Positions 1-9,300 of a stretch of 64,000 bases of DNA are shown here, piece after piece (within the stretch, counting starts at the first letter, position 1; each line of letters starts with the position of its first letter). A model generated the notes under the pieces. It had not been told where the DNA came from. It saw only the letters and a list, made by a program, of their open reading frames with translations, and made no database searches. Source of the stretch: Chaetoceros tenuissimus (taxonomy: Eukaryota; Bacillariophyta; Thalassiosirophyceae; Chaetocerotales; Chaetocerotaceae); NCBI GenBank assembly GCA_021927905.1, contig BLLK01000029.1:558001-622000 (forward strand). Direction: 5' to 3'. The translations under genes were made by a program, and so were the position numbers.

Positions 1-2
1 CC

Positions 3-1607
3 TGGTTAAAAGAGCACCCAGAAATAGTTGTCCTTCACACAGATAAAAATCTCGGTCCAGCCATTATGGATCGTGAGAGATATCTAGATCTCGCTTGGAG
101 AGATCATCTCTCGGATAGATATACTTATCAACGACTTACTCAAGAAGAAGCGAAAACTTTACAAAATGAAGCGATTGAAAAGTTGCATTATTTTATTCGT
201 AACTTCGATACCAAGATTGGATTTGATAACACAAACTTTATCAAAAGAATGCTGCAGTACAACTTCACAGACTCTGACAGCGACGACCGTGGTTTTTCTT
301 GGATGTACTTACTCGCCAAGATCCATAAACCAAAGCTCAAGACTCGTGCCATTATTTCTTACAGTGGTAGCTTACTTGAAGGCTTAGGTCGCTGGGTAGA
401 CAAGGAGCTCAAGAAAATCACAGCCCGCCTCCCCTATATCGCTAAAGATTCCAAATCCATCGTTGTTGACCTTCGTGCCAAGCGATGGCCTGCTGCCACA
501 TCCATTTTTACAATGGATGCAGTGTCTATGTACACTAACATCCATCTTGGTCACGCTTTACCTATCATCATGAAGTTCCTTACTTCACATCCTAAAGGTT
601 TAGCAATTAAAAAAGCAGCAAACATATCTGTCTCCGCGCTAGAACACGCACTGGAACTCATCATGAGTTACAATTTATTCAAATTTGGAGACTGTTACTT
701 TCTGCAACTTGCTGGTACTGCCATGGGTGCACCCTGTGCACCTGAATGGGCCACACTTTACTACTGCATCTTCGAGCTAGATATTATCCCTCTCTTCCCG
801 GAACTTGGATTCTACAAGCGATACATAGACGATAGCCTCGGCCTTTGGACTCCCTTACAAGACAACGACCTACAAAGAAGAGAAGAGTTCAAGAGAGTAG
901 TGAGTACGTTTGGAGCGAATGATCAATTCTTCAAAGACAACCCTTCCTTGAAGCCTCTTCAATGGGAAGTCGAAGACTTCTCCTCCTCAGCAGTATTCTT
1001 GGATTTAAACATCCATTTAGATGTTAATGGTATATGCCATACATCTATCTATGAAAAGAGTTTGAATCTGTACCTATACATCCCGCCACACTCGTGCCAT
1101 GCCCCTGGTGTGACAAAAAGTGTAATTTTCGGAATGGTACATAGAGCCGTCACTCTTTTCTCTGATAAGACAAAGATTCCTGATTATCTAAAGTTATGCT
1201 TCAACAGGTTAGTGCGCCGAGGACATCGTCCCAGTGTCATCAAACCCCTTTTTGCAGAAGCAATACAAAAACACGCGTCAGGATCTTCATGTAGCCGAGC
1301 TAGTACTTCTAGCGATAGGCCACTTGTCTTCCAGCTACCCTATAACCCCCTTGACCCGAATCGTAAAAAAATCCAAGCTGCCTTTAAAGACTGCATCCTT
1401 GAACCACCTAATGAAGACCCCTGGTCTTCTCTATCAGCAAATGATACAGGTGCACCTCCTAATATCAACAGATTGATAGTCTGCTATAGGAGACAGCCAA
1501 GTCTAGGAACACTTCTTGCTCCACGGAAGCTTCGTTTTAGTCAAGATTTCTCTATTTCTCAATACTATGAGAAATATCAGGTTATGAACCCTGCGCCTAC
1601 TACCTGA
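3..1607 (+). mobile_element. Penelope-like retroelement reverse transcriptase, 5' truncated by window edge
   Basis: The reading frame is open from the window edge; the first in-frame ATG is at 66, but upstream codons encode a conserved-looking HTDKNLGPAIM stretch, so the true start lies outside the window. Reverse transcriptase motifs counted from the ATG at 66: motif A TMDAVSMYTNI (Asp ~151), motif B GTAMGAPCAPEWA, and catalytic YIDD (Asp ~255/256). The thumb and connector follow. This DKxxG...YTNI...MGxPxxP...YIDD pattern is that of Penelope-like elements (PLEs). The frame stops at 1607 right after the connector, and I see no GIY-YIG endonuclease after it, as in the endonuclease-deficient PLE class. 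No in-frame stop breaks the visible part, so the copy may be recent. Confidence 0.85.
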
Positions 1608-1629
1608 TAGGTTTCCTCTGTCGCAGGGT

Positions 1630-1763
1630 ATTTTTTACTATGATCGCTGCACTTTTGCCTTTGGCAAAAGCGCAACGCGATCATAGTAAAAAATATTCTA
1701 TTCTTTTTCACGTAGTACTTGTTTGGTACGTGAAAAATCATCGACGTCATAATGACGTCACAG
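1630..1763. repeat. Run of inverted repeats just 3' of the retroelement ORF
   Basis: Three palindromes follow one another. (1) A perfect 18-bp inverted repeat, arms 1630-1647 and 1677-1694, with a second hairpin in its loop (CTTTTGCC 1652-1659 with GGCAAAAG 1663-1670). (2) 11-bp arms 1704-1714 and 1727-1737. (3) GACGTCAT/ATGACGTC, 1743-1750 and 1752-1759. A small CACAG/CTGTG hairpin (1759-1763 with 1772-1776) leads into the ribozyme core. They lie between the RT stop codon and the hammerhead core, so they belong to the element's 3' non-coding tail. Confidence 0.8.
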
Positions 1764-1773
1764 GGTTGGAACT

Positions 1774-1905
1774 GTGCATCAACTGATGAGCGTTAGCGAA
1801 ACGGTTAAATTTGAGATTTTAGTGGGAATGAGCTCGCCGAAATTGAGTTTGTTTTTCTTCAACACTTTGCAAAATCTTTTGTCAGTCTTACTGTTTTGAT
1901 AGCAC
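1774..1905 (+). ncRNA. Candidate type I hammerhead ribozyme in the retroelement 3' tail
   Basis: Positions 1783-1802 match the hammerhead core exactly: CTGATGAG, a 2-bp stem II (GC 1790-1791 with GC 1796-1797, loop GTTA), then CGAAAC. A type I fold is available. Stem I pairs ATCAA (1778-1782) with TTGAT (1896-1900) and, after a bulged A at 1901, GTGC (1774-1777) with GCAC (1902-1905). Stem III pairs ACGGT (1801-1805) with ACTGT (1890-1894). This places GUU at 1893-1895 at the cleavage site, so the predicted cut is after 1895. Hammerheads are known in Penelope-like elements. The roughly 84-nt stem III loop is atypical, so the core match is firmer than the outer stems. Confidence 0.65.
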
Positions 1906-2121
1906 CTAAATTAATACAGTCCTTCGGGATAAGTTTTGTTTACATTTACGGTTAATTCCTAGAATACCGTCTCATCGCAAGCATCCTTCCAGTCCATATA
2001 AGACCAATAACAACAGCAATTATGGAATCATGCTGGCAAACGTACATCAGTCTTTGTTCAAATAATTACGATGAAATTTGCCAAATTGAACAGACATTTT
2101 AAAGTTACATAGTACAACTAA
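1906..2121. other. Non-coding stretch between retroelement tail and gene-fragment block
   Basis: AT-rich sequence with stops in all frames and no gene that I recognise. It may still contain the 3' end of the retroelement, but I see no target-site duplication that would mark the boundary. Confidence 0.4.
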
Positions 2122-2163
2122 CGACCGCGTTTATTATGCCGTGAAGAAACTAAGCAAATAGTC
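2122..2163. repeat. 42-bp exact direct repeat, left copy
   Basis: An exact 42-bp match to 3345-3386 in the same orientation, starting CGACCGCG and ending AAATAGTC. In this copy the frame RPRLLCREETKQIV runs straight into the HSF-like fragment, so the sequence is probably native to that gene. The bases on either side differ from those of the second copy. Confidence 0.9.
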
Positions 2164-2715
2164 GCCAGCTATGTCCGATTTTATCACGAGAAGTTCCAAA
2201 AGGATAAACCTGAACTTCTTGTCCACATCAAACGAGCTACGAAGGCTGATGTACAAAGCAAAGATGATGTTGAATCTTTACGTCATGAAATTCAGCATTT
2301 GAATGATGTCATAGCTGGAATGCAAAATGAGTTTGATAGGAAGCTCTCTGATATGTACATGGACATCAATATGAAATTTCAAAATATGTATGATAGCTAT
2401 CATTCATTACAAAGTCAACTCATGAATGGACATGGCTCTAGTGTAAGCAGTGCAAATCATCCAGCAATGAAACAAGTGACAATTCCTGTTGCTTCTTCTG
2501 CGAAAAGCCTGAGCACCGATCTAACTCCAAATACAGTTGTGAACGGAACGAATGTTCATCGTCAGACATCTTTTTCAAGCTTAGGAAACCCACCACCGAA
2601 AAAGGCAGGCACTGATATGATGCAGATGTTGTCACAGGCGACCATGACGTTGAAATCGCCAGCGCTACCTGCAGCCGAAGGCAAAGTGGGAGATGATAAA
2701 TTCACACTGAAGTAG
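2122..2715 (+). pseudogene. Heat-shock-factor-like gene fragment, 5' end missing
   Basis: The frame is open from the 42-bp repeat to the stop at 2713-2715 (about 197 codons) without a good ATG start. An in-frame TAA sits just before it at 2119, and codon 2299 is TTG. The segment FYHEKFQKDKPELLVHIKR resembles the last helix of an HSF DNA-binding domain. It is followed by a heptad-like stretch (LRHEIQHLNDVIAGMQNEF) where HSFs carry their oligomerisation coiled coil, then a Ser/Thr/Pro-rich tail. The first two thirds of the DNA-binding domain are absent upstream. I read this as the 3' part of an HSF gene moved or truncated, although an unrecognised upstream exon is possible. Diatom genomes carry many HSF genes. 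Confidence 0.55.
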
Positions 2716-2897
2716 ATCAACTTTAGAATAGTAGTAGACGCTTTTGTTTTTAAGGGGGGTGCTATATAAGTATAATTATGTATTTATATTATCTACATCT
2801 TGTGATGCGAGTTGATGAGACAAGAGATTTGTGGGGACTTTGCGTCTAATGAAATGTGGGGAATTGTACTGCAGCAGTCAAAATTTCATCAAGAAAG

Positions 2898-3320
2898 TTA
2901 GGAGTCCAAATTGAGCTGTCTCAGAGAAGCTAGGTCTTCATCTGATAATTGGTTGCTCACGCTTTGGTTTAGAGATTCTCTCAACATTTGCATCGTCCGA
3001 GGATGGACTATAAGGCTGTCTCTCTGTCGGTTGTGAGCTAGCATATTCCATATCATTCTGTGATCACTTCTTTTAAAATAGAATCTAGGATCGATCTTAC
3101 GCCCTTTTTTCTTTGTCATGGCTACATTTTCGGGATGAACTTCTTCGATCCAGTCCTCGAATTTAGCGTCTTTATTCTTTGGATTGCTGATGAATTCAGC
3201 AAGATGCTCAACTATTGCCTTCAGACATGCTTCTGTGGCCTCTCGAACCATTCTTTCATTTTCTTCTTTTTCTCTCAGCTCTTGTTCTTGATTATTGTCA
3301 ATGCTTCTAGACACAAACAA
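2898..3320 (-). pseudogene. Hypothetical gene fragment, 5' end lost at the right 42-bp repeat
   Basis: Minus-strand frame of 140 codons with no ATG at its start: it opens on TTG, and going upstream it meets stops inside the 42-bp repeat. The first internal ATG would give about 117 residues. The product is charged and helical at first (EQELREKEENERMVREATEA), then has FEDWIEEVHPEN and KIDPRFYFKRSDHRMIWN. I recall this kind of motif in uncharacterised diatom proteins but cannot name a function. It converges on the HSF-like fragment, and both lose their 5' ends close to the 42-bp repeats, which suggests a copied chromosome segment. It could also be a real gene with an unrecognised first exon. Confidence 0.4.
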
Positions 3321-3344
3321 AACCCTTTGAATAAATCTAACTAC

Positions 3345-3386
3345 CGACCGCGTTTATTATGCCGTGAAGAAACTAAGCAAATAGTC
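3345..3386. repeat. 42-bp exact direct repeat, right copy
   Basis: Identical to 2122-2163. The last base (3386) is also the last base of the stop codon of the minus-strand 2OG oxygenase gene, so a rearrangement junction lies exactly at that gene's 3' end. Confidence 0.9.
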
Positions 3387-4624
3387 TATTTTTTCACACT
3401 TTCGACGATATGTTTCATTAATCTTGATGCTAGTTCGTGTTCAATACCTGCATCAATAATCATAGTCTTGATCATGGTTATTCCTGTTGATAATATCGAC
3501 TCGCAGGTACAATTCAAAATATCAACATCTCTCAATATGTCTTTTGCATCCTGTGGTACTCCAAGTAGGTTGCATATATCAGAAACTAAAACATGGCTTT
3601 GTTCGGTGTCTTCCTTTTCTATTGGTTCTGTACTTCTAAATGCTTCTTCTTCTTCAATATCTTCATTTTGCACATCATCAAAAAGAATATCAGTTCTCAT
3701 TACATATTTTGTCCCAAATAAAAGGGGTGCACCACTGTGATAGAGATCATGTTCAAACAATACCACCTGGCCAGTTTTTGGAGTAATTTTGATAGCATCG
3801 GAATCATTTTGAGTTTTGTTGGAAATTGAGTTGTGAAAGTTGAGATAAAGGGTTTCTCCTCCATCAAAATCTTCCCCACCTCCATCATTTAAATAAAGCA
3901 AGACAGTGATGTGAGATTGCATTCGTTTCCCTCCTACTGATACAAACGTTGTCGCATCAAAATGAGCAGAAAATAGATCATTGTCTTTTGCATCATATCT
4001 CAAAACTCGCATACGGGGATTCAACCCTTTTATTTCTTTCAATTTTTGCCTTTTCATATACTTGTGGAAAGATTTATTTTGTGCGAGAACCATTTTTATC
4101 TTGTCATAAATTTCATCGAGAATCATTGTTGCTGGATCTGTAGATGTCGATGATGAGGAAGGATTATGAAGGGTATCGATGGCTGAGAGTTTATGAGGGT
4201 TCGGGTTTTGAATTTGAACAGTATATGTTGTTCCATCCGGTGCTTTGTGTGATGCTTCTGTTATATATCTGAAGCCTGTGCTTGCAAGTTCTTTCAAGGT
4301 TTGACACTTCGACTCTGACAGAACATCATCAATAATGAGGGCAAAACAATTTTCAGGATCTAAATGATGCCTCGAACATTTCATAGGAAGAGCTATAGGA
4401 TGACACCTACAAAGATCAAACTCCTGCTTTGTTTTTGGTATATCTACAATTTCAACTCTTTCTTCGTCCACGTCAAGAGAAGTCAGCTCATCAAAACCAA
4501 ATCCGAGCATGTTCATAAAAGCTTCATTTGTGTCAACAGATGAAGATTGTGACTCTTCAGTATCCTCTATTTTCCAACATTCGCCTTTTGTAGAAGCAGA
4601 GCATCCTTTACTTGATGTAGTCAT
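3386..4624 (-). CDS. 2OG-Fe(II) oxygenase, prolyl 4-hydroxylase-like
   Basis: 412 aa, ATG at 4624, single exon. The catalytic domain occupies about residues 85-320. Fe(II) ligands are His222 and Asp224 (SAHFDATTF) and His297 (DLYHSGAP); Arg311 (YVMRTDILF) would bind 2-oxoglutarate. The jelly-roll motifs SHITVLLYLND, FDGGETL and TPKTGQVVLFEHD are those of P4Hc-type dioxygenases, which hydroxylate prolyl or other side chains. The first 80 residues are Ser/acid-rich, and about 90 residues after the domain form a helical tail I do not recognise. No signal peptide, so probably cytosolic or nuclear. The stop codon sits on the edge of the 42-bp repeat, so the C-terminus may have been altered by the same event that built the neighbouring block. 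Confidence 0.8.
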   Translation of the reverse strand: MTTSSKGCSASTKGECWKIEDTEESQSSSVDTNEAFMNMLGFGFDELTSLDVDEERVEIVDIPKTKQEFDLCRCHPIALPMKCSRHHLDPENCFALIIDDVLSESKCQTLKELASTGFRYITEASHKAPDGTTYTVQIQNPNPHKLSAIDTLHNPSSSSTSTDPATMILDEIYDKIKMVLAQNKSFHKYMKRQKLKEIKGLNPRMRVLRYDAKDNDLFSAHFDATTFVSVGGKRMQSHITVLLYLNDGGGEDFDGGETLYLNFHNSISNKTQNDSDAIKITPKTGQVVLFEHDLYHSGAPLLFGTKYVMRTDILFDDVQNEDIEEEEAFRSTEPIEKEDTEQSHVLVSDICNLLGVPQDAKDILRDVDILNCTCESILSTGITMIKTMIIDAGIEHELASRLMKHIVESVKK

Positions 4625-4760
4625 GTGATCCTTTTACTACAGAAACGGTTTGTCAGCTAACCAACTTGTGCATTTTACATACAAAGGAACTCGTATCTAC
4701 AAACTACAAGTTAATGAAAAAATGACTGGCGGTCAATCTAGGGGCATTTTTTCTTCTCGG

Positions 4761-4789
4761 TCTAGCTATTTTAATTTAAAATAGCTAGA
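4761..4789. promoter_or_regulatory. 29-bp palindrome in a divergent promoter region
   Basis: Perfect 13-bp arms TCTAGCTATTTTA / TAAAATAGCTAGA around a 3-nt centre. It lies in the 383-bp gap between the oppositely transcribed 2OG oxygenase (ATG 4624) and the palmitoyltransferase-like gene (ATG 5008). A transcription-factor site, or simply AT-rich palindromic sequence, are both possible. The rest of the gap shows no gene. Confidence 0.5.
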
Positions 4790-5007
4790 TATAGTCATTG
4801 TAATGGCCGACGAGCTAGCAGCTAAGGTAGCAGCAACAAAAACACTGAAACTCATACACCTACCGTACCTTGTACCTACCTTACTCATTCACTCGGTTTT
4901 TGGGAAAAACTCAAAATACAAAGAAATTGTTTCGCTCAATTTGCACAAATCTAACATAAAATTTGAAAGCCTCTTCCAGATTTTTGGATAGTACCTACTG
5001 AAACATC

Positions 5008-6047
5008 ATGCCCAAGAAGAATGTAAATGACCCTCCGAAATCTGAACTAAAACCTTTGACTGCTGATACAGATCTTTCTTCTGATCTATCTGCTAATGAA
5101 ACACCATCACAATTTATTGACAGTTGTAATCCGAAGGGTCAAACTTCACCTTTAGATTCAGGTATATCTCAGTCATCTCCTTTATCTATTGCAGCAACTG
5201 CCAGGGTCAACAGGGTTAATCACTGGCGCAATCATGAGTTTGCTGTAGGTTTGGTGGAACCGACCTGGGCGGATGAAATCAACCGTTCGACTCATAGTGA
5301 CTATGACAGTGACACTGAAGCAAATGGTCCAAATCGTGAATGTTGTTCTGATGCTGGAAACAAAGAAATGGACCCAACATGTGGGTGTTTAGCCATCACG
5401 GGACATGTATGCGGTAAATTAGGATATCGGCGCATTGGCAACATGGTCGTTTTGAGAGAAGGATATGAAGAGATCGTCAATAGTAAAGGTGAACATGTTC
5501 GTCGAAGAAAGATCAGCATGGTAGTCGGACCATATTGGCCAATGCTTGTCTTTGTTACATATCCATTGATTTTATTTGTCAGTTTTTGTGCTGCTGTGAA
5601 GGGAGTGTTTATTGTGAATTTCAATCCACTCGTTGTATGCAGCTGGACAATTCTGACAACTGGACTAGTTGTCTCTCTATTCTTCACCTCGTGTACTGAT
5701 CCAGGTATATTGAGAAAACATGAAGAGCCTCCGAAGGGGGATTCTAGCGGTCGATGGAGATGGAACGATAGAGTCCAATCATATGTTCCAACTGGTGCTG
5801 TGTACGACATTGATTGCGCTGTGGTTGTAGAAGGATTTGATCATACGTAAGTACACTGAGTCTGTTTCAATATGTTTAAACATCTCTTAGTTGGATATGT
5901 TGTTATTGACCCATTTTTCTATGTAGGTGTCCGTGGACTGGAACAGCCATTGGAAAGAATAACATGATTTACTTTCAAGCCTTTATATTTTTCCTATTTT
6001 CCTCTCTTATCCTTGATGTCATTCTCATCACATCGGCTTCCATATAG
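5008..6047 (+). CDS. DHHC-family palmitoyltransferase-like protein with DHTC motif
   Basis: Two exons: 5008-5846 and 5927-6047, with an 80-nt GTAAGT...GTAG intron splitting the Thr codon of the motif; 319 aa. The Ser-rich N-terminal half is followed by two membrane segments around residues 175-230, the DPG-type motif CTDPGI, the sequence GFDHTCPWTGTAIGKNNM, and a third hydrophobic stretch at the C-terminus. The family transfers palmitate from the Cys of DHHC to protein cysteines on endomembranes. Here that Cys is kept, but of the zinc-binding cysteines in the cysteine-rich domain only one is recognisable, and NC after the motif is TA. Only about 30 residues follow the motif, so the usual fourth membrane helix seems absent. 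The start is the first ATG of the frame. Confidence 0.75.
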
Positions 6048-6337
6048 TTACTTATTAATAAAACTTATAAAAACTGGAGAAATGATTTGTATTGTAGAAA
6101 TTGATATGTAATGACACGACTAAAGTAAATATATGGGAATAGCTCATCAATGTTATGCACCCGGAGGACAATTCCTAGCTTAGTCATCAGCCCCATTCAT
6201 CATCAGTAACAGGTAGTCATCACAGCAGCATCATTCATATTCATGTTTTTCGAAAATCGAACAACAGCAGTATTTTTCTCTTGCTCATTTCATTCGCTCG
6301 ATAGTGACTAGCCTAAAGCATCAAAACATAAGTCACT
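6048..6337. other. Intergenic region before the ABC transporter
   Basis: 290 bp with no coding signal. It contains the 3' end of the DHTC gene and the presumed promoter of the ABC transporter. Confidence 0.5.
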
Positions 6338-9300
6338 ATGGCCCCTCCTGAAGGTGATGAGGCCGTCTGTGATGCAAGCGCAACGAAAGAAGAGGTAATT
6401 GTGGAGAAACCTGAAGCAAAGGAAAGTGAAGAAAGCTCGTATGAACATCCTGAGTGGTATAAACGCAGAAATGTACATGAGAAGTCTTTGGAAGATCAAT
6501 CAAATTGTGTCAGTGATTGGTTTCTTTCGTATCTCTCGCCTCTATTACGTCTAGGAGCAACTAAAGTTCTCGATATCAATGATATTGGGTTACCATCTGA
6601 TCAAGATAGAGCCCAAATTGCTTTTGAAACTATCGTGAAGACTTGGGGAGAGGAAGTGAAAAAGATTGATTCATTGAATGAAGCAAGAAAAACAGTTTAC
6701 GATCAAAAGTTTGCGAAAATTCCAGATGCGAAGAAGGCCACTGCGAAACCATTTGTCAAGACGCAGCCTAGTGTTGCAAAAGCTCTCATTTCTGCGTTTG
6801 GTGTTTGGAATGTTGTCCTTGCTATAGCATTTTATATTCTCTCCGCCCTTGTTCAATTTGTGCCTGTTATGATTCTTGAAGATTTGGTTAAGTACTTTGA
6901 AGATCCTGGTCATGATCCTTTTGTTCCAGCATGGGTTGAAGTGGCTGCTTTAGGGATTCTCCCGTTATTGACTAGTATTTTACAAACTAGGTCTCAAGTC
7001 ATCTTTCAGCATATGGCAGTGTTTGTTCGAACCGCAGTATCCACATTGTTGTACAAAAAGAGTTTGAGTGTTAGTGCGGCTGGAAGAGCTTGTACTTCAA
7101 CTGGGCAGGTCGTCGTAAGTTTATCTATTTTTTCCCTTTGCTACATTGCTTTGTAAAAAAAACTACAGGCTCACAGATTCTTAGAACATGATGAGTAACG
7201 ACACAAGTCAGTTACAGCGTTTTATTCAGTTTGGTGGAATGACTTTAGTTGCACCATTGCAGATTGTAATCAGTTTGATTCTAATCTATAGGCAGGTAAG
7301 AGTTTTTAATGATGTACTTTTGGTTCCTGTATTTGACACATTCTAATCCGTTATCTTCCATTTTAGGTTGGATCTGCAACATGGGTTGGAGTAGGTTTCA
7401 TGGTGCTTCTTGCTCCAGTGAACGTTGTGGTATTTTCTATTGTTGGAAAGATGAGAAGAAAGGTTCTAAAATATAGTGATCTCAGAGTAAAAATGATGAA
7501 CGAGATTTTATTTGGAATCAGAATCATTAAGTTTTATGCGTGGGAGAAGCCTTTCAAAAAGGAGGTGAACGAATTACGTGAAAAAGAATTAAGGGCTCTT
7601 ACGAATTTGGCATATGTCTCAGCTGTTGGGTTCTCTTTGATTTTGTTGTCAGCTCCTATCATTCAGCCTATTTTGGTTTTCCTCACCTATATCAACATTC
7701 AAACTACTCCTTTGTCAGCTTCTACTGCATTCACAACCGTGGCCCTATTCAATATTGTAAGTTCATCATGCACTTTGAATAAATCATGAGCATACTTATC
7801 CTAATTCTTCGTTACCTGATAAAAGATGAGATTTCCGTTTGCTTTCCTTCCGATGGGGATGCTGCAATTCATCCAAAGTAGGATATCTTTGAGACGTTTA
7901 GGAAACTATCTAGAATTGCCTGAGTTGGAACCATACGTTGTATCTGAGCCTCACGTCGATGACATTGAAAGTGGTCTAGAATCCTCAGGATGTCAACCAG
8001 GAAGCATCACCATGAAAAATTGTTCATTCTCTTGGACAAACCATGAGGCAAAACTAGCGCCAATTGATGGAGGTAATGACAAGAAGAAAGGAAAGAAGGA
8101 AAGGAGAGGATCTGTAAATAGCAATAGCGCTAAAGCCTCCATATCTTCTGGAAAGGGAGGGTCGTATTCTGTTGTAAGTGCAGATGAAGAAGTGCGCGTA
8201 GATGTAGAGACATTACGCAATATTTCAGTTCAGATTCATGCTGGAGAATTGATTGGAGTGATTGGAACTGTAGGTAGCGGTAAATCAAGTTTCCTTTCTG
8301 CTATTTTGGGGGAAATGGAGCCTATGAATGGATCACGTGTTTATGTTCCAAGGAGTGATGATCAAAGGAATGAATCAACCTTTATGGCATATTGCTCACA
8401 GACTCCTTGGGTAGTGAATGATACCCTCAAGGGAAATGTTCTTTTCGGTGAGTGAGGCGATGATTTTTTCTAATGTTCCTATGAAAATCTTCAAAAATTA
8501 ACTAAAACGATTTATCCCTAACATATACAGGGCGTGAATATGATGAGGAGAGATATAATGAAGTAATTGAAGCTTGTGCCCTTCTTGATGACCTTTCTGT
8601 TTTACCTGCCGGTGATCTAACTGAAATAGGAGAGAGAGGTATTAACTTAAGTGGCGGGCAAAAAGCTCGTGTATCTCTTGCCAGAGCCCTTTATGCAAAA
8701 AAGACCAAACTTGTATTACTTGACGATCCTCTCTCTGCTGTTGATGCGCATGTAGGGGAGCATCTTTTTCGCAATGCCATCAATGGTACAGTCAGTCAAG
8801 GTTCGACTCGTATACTTGTTACTCACCATGTGCATTTTTTACCACGTTGTGATAGAGTCATAGTTCTTGAAGGCGGTGAAGTAAAGCATTTTGGGAAGTA
8901 TGCTGATTTGCAAAAAGCTGGTGTAGATTTTGCTGGAGCAGTAGATTTCGAAGAAAAGGAAGAAGAATCAGAAAATAAAGAAGATGTAGGAAGTGCAGAA
9001 GAGAAAGTGGACACAAGTAAGGCAGATGTAAAGAAAGAGTCTGAAAAAACAACAAATGAGATGAAAAAGAAGGGCGAAAACTTGACAACTAAAGAGGAAC
9101 GTGAAGAAGGTGCTGTCGACAGTCAGGCATACATCCACTATGCAAAATCTGGAGGCGTCGCGATGTTTTTTTCTTTGTTTCTGATTCAGGGTATTGGGCG
9201 TGCATCTGAGATTGGAGCAGCATTTTGGCTTGCCCATTGGGCTAAAAAAGCGGTTGAAGCTGGATTAGATGGTTTATCAGACAAGAGCACTACATTCTAC

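Noticed and set aside
1759-1802. Type III hammerhead fold using GTC at 1757-1759 as the cleavage site
   Set aside because: Stem I would have to begin with A-A and C-A mismatches; the type I fold pairs far better.
3060-3740. 226-codon plus-strand frame opposite the 2OG oxygenase
   Set aside because: Antisense of the real gene and of the unknown fragment; hydrophobic, low-complexity translation typical of shadow frames.
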